DNA of 64,000 nt from Cordilura impudica (GCA_963682025.1 OY821517.1:51844162-51908161); one strand, 5' to 3'; shown: positions 23,516 through 35,960, counted from the stretch's first letter. The notes: generated by a model not told the origin, from the letters alone. Program-made: numbers and translations.

Positions 23516-23985
23516 ATGAATTTGTTTTTATACACTCCAGAGGGTATATATCAGTTTGTCATTCCGCTTGTAATGCAGCGAATTAATTTGTGGCCCCATA
23601 TAGTTTATATGTTCTTGATCCTTGTAACAACTCAAGTCTATATAGCGATGTACGTCTGTCCGTCCGTCCGTCTGTCTGTTGAAATCACGCTCATTCGCAA
23701 ACTTAACCATTTACCTGAGTAAACTTAGGATAGTATTGTTTGTCATTATTTCGAGGAGGTTACTCTTTAAAATGGGGTGAATTCAGCATCATTGCAATAA
23801 GATATGACCTAAAATATGGAAACACCTCTAAAAATGCCAAACATTCGGTGTGTTTATTTTATTTATATTTTTATATATATATATTATAGGTGTGTAATAA
23901 GTACAGATATTAATATAATCGTAAAACCCAGGTAGAGGGTATCAAATATTCGGCATTGCTGAAATTAACACTCTTACTTGTTGAA
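23516..23985 (+). mobile_element. Family C copy 1
   Basis: Runs from TATACACTCCAGAGGGTATA to AACACTCTTACTTGTT. Landmarks are CTTGTAACAACTCAAGTCTA, a GTCCGTCCGTCCGTCTGTC run, GTTGAAATCACGCTCATTCG and AAAACCCAGGTAGAGGGTAT. The CTCCAGAGGGTAT start and GGTAGAGGGTATC end are related phrases. Other copies are at 57340-60940 (split), 38985-39130 and 26655-26800 (inverse). Confidence 0.75.
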
Positions 23986-23989
23986 AGCT

Positions 23990-25030
23990 GGTATTATGCG
24001 AAATATTTGTAATGTGGCATTGAAATAGGAACCTTACAAAAATTGATTTCGGGTAAATAAATTAAATGCAAATAAAGTTCAAGAATTTTTAAATTCATAT
24101 TAAACAGAATTCACCAGCTAAAAACAAAATAATTAAAACTGGATGAAAATTTCCACCCCCTAATCGTGTATAAAGTTTCGAAAAAAAAGTCCTTTGAACC
24201 CCCATAATAAACCAATAAATATTGCATACCTGTATAATAACGATTGCGTTCAAAATAAGTTGAAAACAAGTCAGAGTATTAAATTCGGCTGTGACGAATA
24301 TTTGATTCCCTCCACTTGCGTCTTAAACTCAATATTACAGCCAAAGTTGGGTATGACTACAACTTTAAAACTGATGCCGATAATGAAACTTTAAATTCGA
24401 ATAACAATTCTATGGAGAGAATTTACTATTTGAAAAATTTCATTATTTTTCTCTTACAAGAATGGAAAACCTATGTTCCCTAAGTACAGTAATGAAATTC
24501 ATTATTTAACGCAGCCGGCGCACAGTGGACCAAATGCTCAATCTGGCGTGCAGGAGAGTATAATTCGACATAGAGAGCACCTACTCGTATAAATGTGAAA
24601 TTTGAAATGCAACAGGAAAATTAAATGAGACACTATATCGTAAAAATGTGAGAGGTATTTAAGGCGGCACTTATTGCAACTTTGTCTAAAGAAAATATAA
24701 GTAAACGATTTGTGTCATCACTCATTTTTCTTTACATAAATTTATATGTATAATATTATAATTTATCTAAAAATAATTTATAAAATCTTTTTTTTATTAA
24801 AATCAAACAATTCAGTAAGTTCTGAAAAAGGTACTTCGAAAGTAAAAATAAAATAGAAAAAGGAAATATAAAACTTTATTAAAAAACACTTTGCAATACA
24901 TTGTACATGGAGTTAATGACTCACAACACAAGCGTTTATAGTCGCAATACATCTTTAGTCACTGCTTTCATCACTTAAAAAAACATTTTGTTTTTCGTAA
25001 AAACCAATTTTTGGAGACAAAAAAAAATTA
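23990..25030. other. Intergenic AT-rich DNA, no gene recognised
   Basis: Contains isolated short open frames (for example 24194-24394) without domain or splice support. No repeat boundary was found. Confidence 0.4.
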
Positions 25031-25425
25031 TACATTTAAAGAAAGTGGACTTTTAAAAAAATATATTTTAAATTGCGTGTACTTTTGATAGCGTGGTACT
25101 TTTTTAAAAAATGTTATTTTTTAAAAAAGGATAATTTTTTAAAAAAGTGTACTGCTTTTTAAAAAAAGTTAACTTTTAAAAAAATTAAATTTTTTGTATT
25201 GGTACATAAGAAAAGGGTACTTTTTGGCAAAAGGGTATTTTTTAAGGAGGGTACGTATAAAAAAAGGATACTTATGAAAAAGGGTAATTTTTTAAAAATT
25301 GTACTTTTTTTTAAATTGTACTTTTAAAAAAAATTACAGTTTTTTAAAAATAAGATAATTTTTTATAAAAAATGGTACTTTTTAAAAGAGGGTACTTTTT
25401 AAAAGAGGGTACTTTTTTGTACTGT
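25031..25425. repeat. TTTTTTAAAAAAGGGTACT simple-repeat tract
   Basis: About a dozen irregular units of GGTACTTTTTTAAAAAA in both orientations, many of them self-complementary (TTTTTTAAAAAA). A short echo is at 26270-26330. It would be hard to assemble and may form cruciforms. Confidence 0.7.
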
Positions 25426-26654
25426 CAGCTGTTGGAAAAAGTTAATTAAGTGGCCAGATTGTTGGCATCGCTGGCATGCCCGCTTTTGCTCGGCTAGAGC
25501 TCACAGGATTGGGTGAGGTACTTGCCAACCAATCTACCGTTTGACAGTCACAAAAAAATTATTTTCATGCCAGCCAATATTTGAACGAAAATTTAAATAA
25601 AAATGAAACTATGGGGACCCGAAGCTCACTTATCACACAAATGAATACACAAAAAAAAATAACACACAACACGTCACCCTAGCGTACACTAACCAACATG
25701 GATCTGAAAGGTGTTGTCTTAAGATCATGACCCTTCAACTTGAAATCCTATGGGGATCTCACCATGACATCATCACTCCAGTCTCTGATGTCCCAAACGT
25801 ACCTACCTTTACTTACTCCCTCCTTTCTTTCTCCCTGCTATCACCTAGAGCTTAACGGCTCATCTCAATAGAAAATTAACACCAAAAACATTTTTCTTTT
25901 TTTTCATAAAAAATTTAACAAAATTTTGGGTTTTATTTATAAAAATCGATTTCATGTTAATGGATTCATAATGGGGCACATTTAACTTTTTTTGTATTTT
26001 TGAAATTTCTAGATTATTTCACAAAAGTTAGTTTAATAAAAAATTTAAGATCTGAGCTGAATTTGTTTCGATCCCTAGAAACGTAATTCGTAAATATAAT
26101 ATAAAAAATTTAAAACAACATTATTTTAATACTCCAAATGGGATTAAGTTCATATAAACAAAATTTGGGGAAAGACTATTTTTATTTTTAAGAAATTTAC
26201 TGCTTTCCGTTCTTCTATTCCATATGCTGGCTGCGATATTTTAAAAGAAGTTAACTTTGAAAAAAAAATAGTTTTTTGAATAGAGGGTACCTTTTTTTAA
26301 TAAAGGTACTTTTTTATGAATAATATTTTTTCTTTAATATTGGCGATTATCTTCATTATATCGCGATAGCAATAAAAAATATGTAGCAATAGTTGCTTAG
26401 GCTAATGTGACACCTGCAGTATATATATACACACAACTACAATGACTACAGCAATAAGAGGAATTACAACATATACATATCTTAAAAAAAACAACAAACA
26501 CATTAAACATGATTGTTTTTTGCAAGAGTTTTTTCACGTTATCATTCATATATGTTGGGCCTTTGGGCCGATTTTGATGATTTTAAACAGCAAATCCTAT
26601 GGGATGTTAATAAACGATTTTCTGCCAAAAAGAAGAGTCTAGCTTAGTTATTGG

Positions 26655-26800
26655 GGGTGTGACAGACGGTCATCTCTAAATCAACTTACCTTGTTATAAG
26701 GATCAAGAAAATATATGGTTTTGGGGTCTCTGGAATTTATTTCTAAACGTTACAAATGGAATGACAAACCTCTGCACACTGCTGTGGAGGTTATAAAATT
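26655..26800 (-). mobile_element. Family C fragment, inverse
   Basis: Contains ACAGACGGTCATCTCTAAAT, CTTGTTATAAGGATCAAGAA and ATGGAATGACAAACCTCTGC, the reverse complement of the family C start region. It is diverged and truncated. Confidence 0.55.
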
Positions 26801-27381
26801 TGATTATATTTCATTTTAAATTAATTTTTTTATTATCTTTTGTACATATGCCCGCATTTAAATGGGTTTAGGGTTCTGAAATTGAACACCGATTTTTCGC
26901 TATGCAGTTTTTCTCGACATGCGTGTCTTTATTTTTTCTAACTGATAGATCCTTAAAAAGTAAGAACTTTTAAGAATTCCAATAGCCATGACTCTCCGGT
27001 AGTAACGACAACTATTTAAAGCAAAATGTTTATACTTATTGCACACTTAATTCTTATTCCATTTTTAATTAAAATAACTACAAATTCACGATAAACAACA
27101 CAAAAGTTTTAGAATTTACTGATATATTTAAATACTTTTACGACTTACATATAGATGAAATATTTGGATAATTTAAGTGATAAATTTAAACAAGTGAACA
27201 ATTTGTTGTTAAACGTTAAAAAGTAAACAAAACTATTTTCCGAAACACTCAAACGATTTATCGTTTCCAATTCAAGGCAAAAAAATGAAAGAGCGAAATA
27301 AAAAAATCTTAACATACATAAAATGTAATAATATAGAAATCACTGAACCTAGGGTATTGACATTTTTTTATTTAATTTAAA

Positions 27382-27718
27382 TCTATAATATTAATAGGCT
27401 AAGCGATTTTTTGTTACCGACGTTTTGTTCTACCGTTTTATCCCGATTTTGACCAAATGTATATTATTTGAAAGGTATTTCCTTTTAGCTGTTCACCAGA
27501 TTTACAGATTTTTAAATTTTTTCCTTCATTTTGAGTAAATTGCATTTAAAGTTGCTACTAACACATACATAAAATTATACATACGTTATGTGTGTGTTTT
27601 TTAAACTTGCTATTGTGTTTGTTAATGAGTTTGTTATCATCATTCACAATAATAATAAACCAAAAAAGTGTTGGTTTGCGAATTGGCTAAGTTGAAAAAT
27701 AAAGTTGCTAGTTATATT
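27382..27718 (-). mobile_element. Family B copy 2, inverse
   Basis: Starts with TCTATAATATTAATAGGCTA (the inverse 3' end) and runs to AAAAATAAAGTTGCTAG, where the family 5' end is cut off. Confidence 0.8.
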
Positions 27719-27968
27719 AAAAGCATTACTTTGAATTTATGGACCTTTGCCCTTTATAGCAATTTCCAAATTTTGAGACACCTCTTTTATGCACTTCAAC
27801 TTTCTTTTTACAAGAGCCCAATATCGTTTCATTTTCCTAAGCTACGGACAGCTTGGAAAATTTGTCTTTCTTGCTACAAAAACCAAGTTCTTGCAAAACT
27901 ATGCCAAACATATATCGACACATTGTGGTGGCTTAGGAAAGGAAGGAATCTTTTTTGCAAACACTTAA

Positions 27969-28975
27969 GGGCAGGATAAGGGTTTAAATTCGAAAAAATG
28001 CATATTTTTATGAATTTTTTTTACAGATATGAATAATGTTGGGTTATTTATATACACGTTATAGCATAACATTTGAAGTATCTTTTCAATTAAAAATTTA
28101 ATAAATAAGACCGTAACAGCTAATCTCCGGAGGCGCCTTGTTGTAATGCGGTGAACATCATAACTCGTTACCGGATCATGTGAAACAAAAAAAAAATCGA
28201 AATGCACTTAAAAGTTGATATGTTTCCCTAGATAATCAGGAAGAGTTTTATTTTTTTATTTTTGGCAGCATTTTGAAGTGAAAAACATGATTTTTGCTAT
28301 AAAATTTCGGTAAATTTGTCATTAAAAAATCGAAAAAAAAATGGAAAAAAATCTCCCTGGTTAACTATTGATAGTGCATAAAACTTCAAAAGGATCGGTC
28401 AAGTAGATTTTGAGTTATAGTGTTATTTGCGAGAAAATTGATTTCAATCGCACCTGTACCTCTAAAGTGAGTCAACTCAAAAATATACAAATTTTCAGTA
28501 GAGGCAAAAACGGCTTTTTTTTATATATATTATAAAATTTAAAAACAGTCGTTTCGTTGTAAAGAATTGCGAATAATAAGTATACAACAGCAGTTGTTTT
28601 TGCGATTTTTTCAGCGATCAGCAAAAATAACAATTCTTTTGGGTGAAACTCAAAATATGTCCTTTTAGTGGATTCTAAAGAAGCTACTCTTACAACACAA
28701 AGATATATTTTTTTTTCGAAAGACTAGAAAAACCGATGTAAGAGTTTTACAGTCTATAGATATGACCACTGTGTATCGTTTTCTTGCAAAAAGTGAAAAT
28801 TGAAAAATTTTGAGTTGAATCACTTTACAGGTACAGGTGCGATATACGTTATACCGTATGAGGACCGGTCACTGAAAACGCTGTATTTTCGTTAGATTGG
28901 CTTCGCCTTACTTGTAATTTTGACACACCACTTTCGATATGTTGCAAAAAAAGTTGTAAAACCTTACCCCCGCCC
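27969..28975. mobile_element. TTAA-flanked DNA transposon, non-autonomous
   Basis: Flanked by TTAA at 27965-27968 and 28976-28979. The ends are GGGCAGGATAAGGGTTT and the inverse of GGGCGGGGGTAAGGTTTT. Internally, GCACCTGTACCT followed by AAAGTGAGTCAACTCAAAA near 28445-28485 is inverted at 28812-28850. TTAA duplications are characteristic of piggyBac and of Kolobok elements; no transposase is present to choose between them. Confidence 0.7.
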
Positions 28976-28983
28976 TTAATATA

Positions 28984-29179
28984 AACTAGCAGATTCCAGC
29001 CCTCGAAATTCGAGCGCAAATTCTAGGAAATTTTATTTTTCATTAAATAAAGACCCTAAAAGTATGTTAATCAATTATAGCCAACTCACATATCAACACG
29101 AAAAACAACTAATTTTTGTTACAAATACATTAACAAATTTAATAAACGCACACAGAGCGCTGTATAAATTTATGTATGT
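28984..29179 (+). mobile_element. Family B copy 3, left half
   Basis: Starts ACTAGCAGATTCCAGCCCTC and proceeds to TTTATGTATGT, where the long-armed transposon at 29180-32394 is inserted. The right half resumes at 32395. Confidence 0.85.
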
Positions 29180-29684
29180 GGGTTAAGCCATCTGAACTCA
29201 ACTTAAAATATGGCTGTTTTTTACATCACTGTTTCCAAATTGGCTGAATTTTGGCAGGATTAAAGTGTATCCGAGAAATAAGAAAAATCCTAAATTTAAG
29301 TTCACTGACGCATCTGGATCCGGAAATATGAGGTCTTGAATATCGGAAAAAACTATAAAAATGTACAAAGTTGTACTTACTTAATTATCATTTTCTTGAT
29401 TAATATTATAGTGACTTATCAAGGTCGCATTTGAAAGGTTAATTAATTACCTTTAATTTGATATACAACATGATTTTTTTTTTGGAAAGGTCAAAGGTCA
29501 CATCTCTTGATCTATAATTCGGGAGGCTATAGCTGTAAAAACGACAATTTTAAAAAAATATATGTTTAAGATTGGTTCCTTCCCTAAAGTTCCAAAAAAT
29601 TTCAGACTGGGGGTATGCTTGGATCCAGAAATATTTATCATAGAGTAAAGGTAGATATTTAACAAGTGAATTATTATTATTATT

Positions 29685-29894
29685 ATGAATCCTGTTGTTG
29701 TTGGCGTTGTTGACATTATTATGATTAATGCTGTTGTTGTTGTTGTTGTTGGCGTTGTTGACATTATTATGATGAATGCTGTTGTTGTTGTTGTTGTTGT
29801 TGCTGTTGTTGTTGACATTATTATGATGAATGCTGTTGTTGTTGTTGTTGTTGTTGTTGACATTATTATGATGAATGCTGTTGTTGTTGTTTAG
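29685..29894. repeat. TTG/ATTATTATGATGAATGC minisatellite
   Basis: Four units of about 50-60 bp, each a GTTGTTG run followed by GACATTATTATGATGAATGC. It lies where the transposase C-terminus should be encoded and keeps open frames only through trinucleotide periodicity. Confidence 0.85.
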
Positions 29895-29944
29895 TTTTAT
29901 TACAAATGTTTTCAATTACAAATTTGCTATCAGCGGAATAAATT

Positions 29945-30286
29945 TTAGTTTTTTTTATTTTTAAATTGAGCGGAAGAACCGTCCGAAAAATAAAAAATTT
30001 TCTTTGGTATTTTCAAAAACTTGTTTTTTAAAAACTCATTTAGGTGGCGATGAAATAAATGAACTGCTATGGTATTATGTATTAGACAGTCTGATATTAT
30101 TATAAAATTTGTAGTTTCTAATTTTCCATTTGATTTGTAATAAATTGCTATTGGGTATAGTGTGGCCTGGCTATTATTCCATAAAAAGCCTTGCACAGAA
30201 TCCTGAACCACAAAAGTTGCATTTTCGGAGAAGTCGCAAATTACTAAATACTCATTTTCTTCCAACGCAGACTTTTTGTGAGCCAT
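29945..30286 (-). pseudogene. Transposase catalytic fragment (long-armed element)
   Basis: Residues include YLVICDFSENATFVVQD, GFLWNNSQATLYPIAIYY, FIIISDCLIHNT and IFYFSDGSSAQFKNKKN. The three conserved aspartate-centred boxes (CDFSEN, ISDC, FSDG) look like a DDE/DDD nuclease core of a family widespread in arthropod and cnidarian genomes. The frame upstream (HSFVSKEQGAFMAHKK) shows that this is the continuation of the 30303-31586 frame after a one-base shift. It stops right after KNKKN, before the distal acidic residue region, and repeat DNA follows. Confidence 0.7.
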
Positions 30287-30302
30287 AAATGCACCCTGCT
30301 CT

Positions 30303-31586
30303 TTAGATACGAATGAATGGGGTTTGCAGTTTTTCGCATAAAGAATCCAGAAAAGAATCAGTTTCTTTAATAATAGTTTCCAAAGAGTCTCTATCTACAC
30401 TTATCCACTGTTTATATATGATTTCATCAATTTCATTTTCTAATAATAATTCACCAAGTTTCTCTTTAAAATTTTGTATATCTGGACACATGCTACATCT
30501 GCCAAGGTAGCAATTTGGTGATGGGGGATTGCATATAAGTCTTTTTAAACAATCTTTATAAGTTTCCAGCACAAAATCCTGCACATTTTCTGTCAATTTT
30601 TTCAGTTTTATTGCGTGGAGCATTAGTTTTGTATTTTGATGTATTTTACAAACACATACATTATGGCTTCCTGACGCATCTGCTAGAACCACATTTTTTG
30701 GCCGAAGTTCACAAAATTTAGAAATTCCAATAGTTATCCCTTCATGTTTTTCTTTAAATAAAGCATAAACTTCTCGAAGATTTCCGAGTAAAAGTCTTTT
30801 ATTTTTTTTTACTTTTACACCATTTTCTGTTATTGACACGTAGTCTTTACATCCTGGTAGACATCTGCTGACATCATCAGTTTCATAAAAGATTTTCACC
30901 ACATCAACAATTTCTAATGGCAATCGTTTTCCAAGTTTTGGATTCGGTGTACTCAATACGCCTTCTGTCTCAACCAAGTTTTTTACGTTTCGTGCCATGA
31001 AATTTGTTATTTGAAATTCCTCCTCCATTCTTTTCAATGTCCAGCTTTTAGGTAAAATAGTTAAAAGTTGAATTTTATCACTGTTTTTAGTTATTGATTT
31101 AAACTTTTCTTTTAGTTGTTCGATTATTTCCGATTCTGGGCATACGTGAGAGGTTGAAGGTGTTGAATTTGGGAAAATGTTGGTTTTAATTGATGTTGTT
31201 ATTTTTTCTAACTTTCTAGTTGTATACCCTTTTAATGGAATTTTTCTCGAACATATTGGAGATTCTTGTAAATATGTTGAACTTTCGTTTAACTTAGAAA
31301 TTCGAACATCTCCCGAAACTGATGCTTCACTTTCCGAGTCTGAAGTCTCGTTTTCTGGCTCGTTCATAGATTGAATATTATTGTTTACACTTCCTTTTAA
31401 TTTATAAAGTTCTCTTCTGCATATATCACATATTTTATTTGATATTGAAATGTTATTACTAATTCCAGTCATCCATTGCTGAACTTTTCGAAGTTCTCTT
31501 GCATTCCGGACATGAGCAACTTTTTTAAATGGATTACAACAATATATTGTATTAAATGACATATTGTTTACAGAGGCAAAAAACAA
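30303..31586 (-). pseudogene. Transposase N-terminal part (long-armed element)
   Basis: An open frame of 427 codons starting at an ATG at 31584-31586. The N-terminus has CCNPF, then H, and later CDICRREL, which could bind zinc. A Ser/Glu-rich linker follows, then a helix-rich region (WTLKRMEEEFQITNFMARNV resembles a DNA-binding helix-turn-helix), then Cys-rich segments (CKIHQNT, CNPPSPNCYLGRCSMCPD). It ends QTPFIRI at a frameshift; the next frame continues the protein. I treat it as a broken transposase, possibly only recently inactivated because the frame is long. Confidence 0.65.
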
Positions 31587-32394
31587 TCACATTGAACACT
31601 TTTGGTTTTATTTAAAAATATTGATTTTATAGCAACACATGTGTTTTTTTAAAGTAACGTGCTTAGAATGGTTTTTTTTTTCGTGGTGCTTCCTTTGACT
31701 TCTCGTTTTTCAATAATTTCTCTATATCCAAGTTATTTGACACTACGAACCACACCCGACAACATTTATACTGTTGTCTCGCTCTAACATAATTACCTGT
31801 CAAACCAACCCTAACACAGGTCTGTACTGAGTACAGTACAGAGCTAAAGAACCAGAAACAAATAGCGGCGTGCGTGCATAGCCCGTAACAGTAACAGCAC
31901 CGACTTTTTAAATATCTACCTTTACTCTATGATAAATTTTTCTGGATCCAAGCATACCCCCAGTCTGAAATTTTTTGGAACTTTAGGGAAGGAACCAATC
32001 TTAAACATATATTTTTTTCAGATTTTTAAAATTGTCGTTTTTACAGCTATAGCCTCCCGAATTATAGGTCAAGAGATGTGACCTTGGACCTTTCCAAAAA
32101 AAAAATCATGTTGTATATCAAATTAAAGGTAAATTATTAACCTTTCAAATGCAACCTTGATGAGTTGCGTAACTATAATACTTTTCAAGAAAATGATAAT
32201 TAAGTAAGTACAACTTTGTAAATTTTGACCTTTTTTTACGATTTTCAAGACCACATATTTCCGGATACAGAAGTGCCAGTGCCCTCAAACTTTGCACTTA
32301 TTTTAGTTCTGTAATAATCTGTCTTCCTACGAAAAATCATACAATTTGGAGAAGGTAGTGTATACCCATTGGTTGATTTGACATGGAATTACCC

Positions 32395-32569
32395 ATGTGC
32401 AACTTTGCAATGTACTCAAAATAAAGGAAAAATTTCAAAATGTGTAAATCTGCAAATCGGCTAAAAAGAAATACCTTTCAAATAATATACGTTTGGTCAA
32501 AATCGGGATAAAACGGTAGAACAAAACATCAGTCACAAGAAATCGCCTAACCTATTAATATTATAGATT
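32395..32569 (+). mobile_element. Family B copy 3, right half
   Basis: Resumes with GCAACTTTGCAATGTACTCA and ends CCTATTAATATTATAGATT. Together with 28984-29179 it forms one interrupted copy. Confidence 0.82.
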
Positions 32570-32627
32570 TCGGTATTTGAAGAGCGCGTTGTAACAAAGG
32601 ATTTGCTTCTTTTACTGCAAGAGGAAT

Positions 32628-33207
32628 TTTTTATACTCTTTACCACTATGTGGTCAGGGTATAATGACTTTGTGCTGATGTTTGTAACTACCAAAAATAT
32701 TTAACCTAGACCCATTATACCGATCGACTTAGAATCACTTTTTGAGTCGTTTTAGCGATGTCCGTCCGTCCGTCCGTCTGTGTGCCCATGTAAACCTTGT
32801 AATTAAACTACATGTCGCAAATGTGAATATATTTTAATGAAATTCGGTAACTAAGCTTCCATCGACCATATGACGAACGCTGTTGAAACTGGTGAAAATC
32901 GGCTCAAATTGTTATATAGATATCGGTCAAATTGGGTTTGTGTATGTATATTACTACCGTTTATCAGTAGTTAAAAATTAAACCCCATAGGACAATTCTT
33001 AGTGATAGCCCCCATATGAAGTTGATTCCCGATCTTCTCTAAAATCTATCAAAAAACAAAAATGTTTCAATTATGGTCAGGATCGGTCCATGTTTTGACC
33101 TAGTCCCCATATAAATATAGTATCCGATATGAACTTTTTCATATCCGAAGGCAACAAATTAATAACAATACCACTCAAATTTGGTTTATGCTTATTTTCT
33201 ATATCTA
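32628..33207 (-). mobile_element. Family A copy 7, inverse, truncated
   Basis: Begins at the inverse tail (TACCACTATGTGGTCAGGGT) and runs to TGCTTATTTTCTATATCTAA. The palindromic head is missing. The run TCCGTCCGTCCGTCTGTG is the inverse microsatellite. Confidence 0.8.
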
Positions 33208-33356
33208 ATTAGTTTTTTTTTAATTTCATCTGCTTATGGCTCCTAATATTATCTATAGAATTTCTTCGTGCACTAGCAACATAAAAATTTTGACGGGGAA
33301 CCTGCCTAAAATCTGCCACTACATATGTACATTTCGAACGTTTTATGAACATGCGG

Positions 33357-33640
33357 TCCTGTAAGGAAGTTTTTGTACATAGTATGTTTTCAGAACTGTA
33401 TTGGCTTTAACTTGCCGTACTAAAAATTTTCGAAAGCATGTGCTGGAAGCTCTTTTCAATATTCTTTCTATTTTCTTGGCCATACAAACATCGTGTGAAT
33501 CTTTCTTTCTCCACGAGTCAGGTTTCCTATTAACGTCTAAATTCTCCTGATACCTTCTAATAACAGTGGAAACAGTTTGACGGCAGACTTATGATTCTTT
33601 GTTCAACTTTTTTTAGGTCCAAGTTGGATTTTATTGAAAA
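33357..33640 (-). pseudogene. Tc1-like transposase N-terminal fragment
   Basis: The minus strand encodes VSTVIRRYQENLDVNRKPDS, then WRKKDSHDVCMAKKIERILK and VKANTVLKTYYVQKLPY. This is the paired HTH and linker (RKP..GRKK-like box) of Tc1-like transposases. No catalytic domain remains, and the glycines expected in the GSGRKK box are replaced. Confidence 0.7.
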
Positions 33641-34139
33641 TATCTAATAGTTTTGTCACGCATCTCTATTTCATCCCTCATTTTAAATAAATTAATAACA
33701 AAAAATTATATTAAGTGGCATATTTTTCAAAGTTAATTTGATAAAAAAAAAAACTCACTCCTGATATCAAGAATATACTTAAAGCATTTATTTTGTGAAA
33801 GACTAATGAAAATTAAACATTAAAAGATAAACAGGATTTTCTGGCAGCATCCGTTTTAAATTCTAAATAACAGATTTTCCTTATATCTTGGAACAAAATA
33901 AATTTTCACACATTAACCATGATTAGTGTTTCACATTTCTCACCCTTTTTAAATTTTCGAGAAAAGAAACCACACATTTTTTTTCTCGAGATTTCTCGAG
34001 ATTTCTTGAGAAAATAACTCTATAATAAAAACTGAAATTCATATTTTTATTATACAACAAAATAAAAAATAGTAACGTAAAAATAAATTCTTCAAGTTTT
34101 ACAAAAATATATAAAAAGGTTTATAAAAATATATGTAAT

Positions 34140-35960
34140 AAATTTAATCATTTTTGTGATTTAAAATAATGTTTTAAGAAACACAGAGCATCCAAAGTTG
34201 AATCTCCCATCCTTGTTCATTTTTTGGTAACATAATCTGTTGCAATAGAAAAATTACGCTCATTTTGCGTAGAAGTTGGTTTAATGGTCGGAAGTGCATC
34301 CAAAAGATTCTGCAAATTTGAGGTTCTCTTCCCATTTGCTTCAAATATTTTAAATTCCTTTGTTCATGATTGAAATTTGTCAGCATATTCATATTCTTTT
34401 AAACTTTTTGTAATTGCAAAATTTATTTGTTGCTGTAGACTTGCTTCTTCTTCTCGATTTGGACATTCTTCAATATTTTCAGTTTCACCAGTTTCTTCAG
34501 TATTATCGTTATCACTGTTTTTAGTTTAAAAAATTCTAGATGATACAGATTTAGCCAATTTATATATCTCTTACCTTGGTGCCATGTCAAAAAAGCTAAC
34601 ATTTTCTTTATGTGACATACAATCCGGATTCTGTAGGATCTAATAACAGATACTAAAGTATAATCCCTCCTTTTAGATATTTCCTTCCTTACTGCGTTAA
34701 GGAGGTCTCGACTTAAATTAGTGTTTAATTTTATCAAAGTTGTAAACAAAAACCTGAGAGCTCCTTCAGCAGATAATAGTGTAGAATCTTCTCGGCTAAG
34801 AGTTTCAATTGTAATCCGGAGTGGTTTTAATGTTGCTAATAGTCGTCATTCCACAAACTACCCAAATTTAATTCAATCAATAAAGCTTTTTTGATTGGGC
34901 CGCTAATTCTTACAAATCTTTCTACCATAGCCTCCATTGTATTCCATCTAGTAGAACAATCTAAGATTACCATTAGCTCTTTTTTCTCCTCTTCCACTAC
35001 ATATTTTTGTAATATAGCATTTTTAACTGGGAAGATTTTAAACATTTTTGTGATTTTTCGAATGGATTTAATAGCTTTTTCGATTTGGGGTTGCAAATAA
35101 ACATCAACATCTTCCACAACTTCTATATCAGAATCATCATCAGAGTTATTATTTTCATATTCTAAATCTTGTATTTCAGACGCGTTATCAGATTCCAGTT
35201 CCTCGATACAAGCAAAGTTATCAGGAAGCCTCTTCTTGGTATAAAATACTTTCAGAACAGCCAAATGCAACCCGTGATTGTAACAAAGTTGGTGAAATTG
35301 AGAAGATAATCTTCCAAATATTAAACGATTTTAATTTTTCTTTTACTAATTCCAATGCTTTTTCAGCAGGGCAACTACCAACGACAGGAACATCCCTAAA
35401 TTGTCTGAATCTTTGTTATTATAGTAAAGGTGTACATCCATATATCTTTTGTTTTTCATGCTGGTCCATTCATCAATGGATATACTGAGTTCTTTACCAT
35501 TATCTCTGTGTTTAATTATTTTTTTAATCAGCTGTTGTTTTATATCTTCATAAAAGTTCAGCATTAATTGTTTCACTTTAGTAGGGTTTCGTGGTAAATT
35601 AAATCCTTTGTCACTCATAGATGTTCTAATGAATTCACTTTTAGTAATTCTGTGAAAAGATATTCCATCAACAGCTGCTAACTTTGAAATTAATTCACCC
35701 ATAGTTGTTCGTTTTAAGAAAGATTCAATTACTGAATTATCTCCGTACCTGTATCTTTTTGCATTTTTTGAGGTGCTTTGACCATCATTGTGTTATTCTC
35801 TTTTATACTCATGTACTCTTTCAAGATGCCTACGCAGACCAAGAGTCGCCGAACCTTTGCATGAAAGTGATTTAAGACATACATATTTTACATATTGCCA
35901 AATCTTTATTCCTTTCACTTTTTTTAAAATGTTCCCAACAGTCCTGGTAAATTTTGGTCA
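34140..35960 (-). pseudogene. hAT transposase pseudogene
   Basis: Read from high to low coordinates, the pieces are: a BED zinc finger near 35810-35900 (CKIC, then a frameshift, then SCKGSATLGLRRHLERVHE); 35702-35346, with TSMSDKGFNLPRNP and SISIDEWTSMKNKRYMDVHL; 35270-34836, with acidic EENNNSDDDSD-like sequence and LDCSTRWNTMEAMVERF (the DxSTRWNS box); and near 34150-34330 a hATC dimerisation segment (PTSTQNERNFSIATDYVTKK). The order is complete from BED to hATC, but several frameshifts destroy the frame. Confidence 0.85.

Larger units (their letters stand above)
29180..32394 (-). mobile_element. Transposon with arms of about 480 bp
   Basis: The terminal inverted arms are 29180-29660 and 31910-32394; the element starts GGGTTAAGCCAT and ends as the inverse of GGGTAATTCCAT. 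The inner parts of the arms (for example TCTACCTTTACTCTATGATA) match very closely while the outer 130 bp are diverged. A 4-bp direct repeat, ATGT, lies at 29176-29179 and 32395-32398, and the flanks join into one family B copy. The transposase gene lies on the minus strand and is broken. A 4-bp duplication with long arms is reported for the Sola superfamily; I propose that only tentatively. Confidence 0.82.

Noticed and set aside
27668..27979. 103-codon plus-strand frame
   Set aside because: It starts inside an inverse family B copy and runs into the left end of the TTAA element, so it is a composite of unrelated repeats.
29498..29915. Poly-Thr and poly-Asn frames over the trinucleotide repeat
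   Set aside because: Trinucleotide runs give open frames on both strands. They lie outside the transposase remnant.
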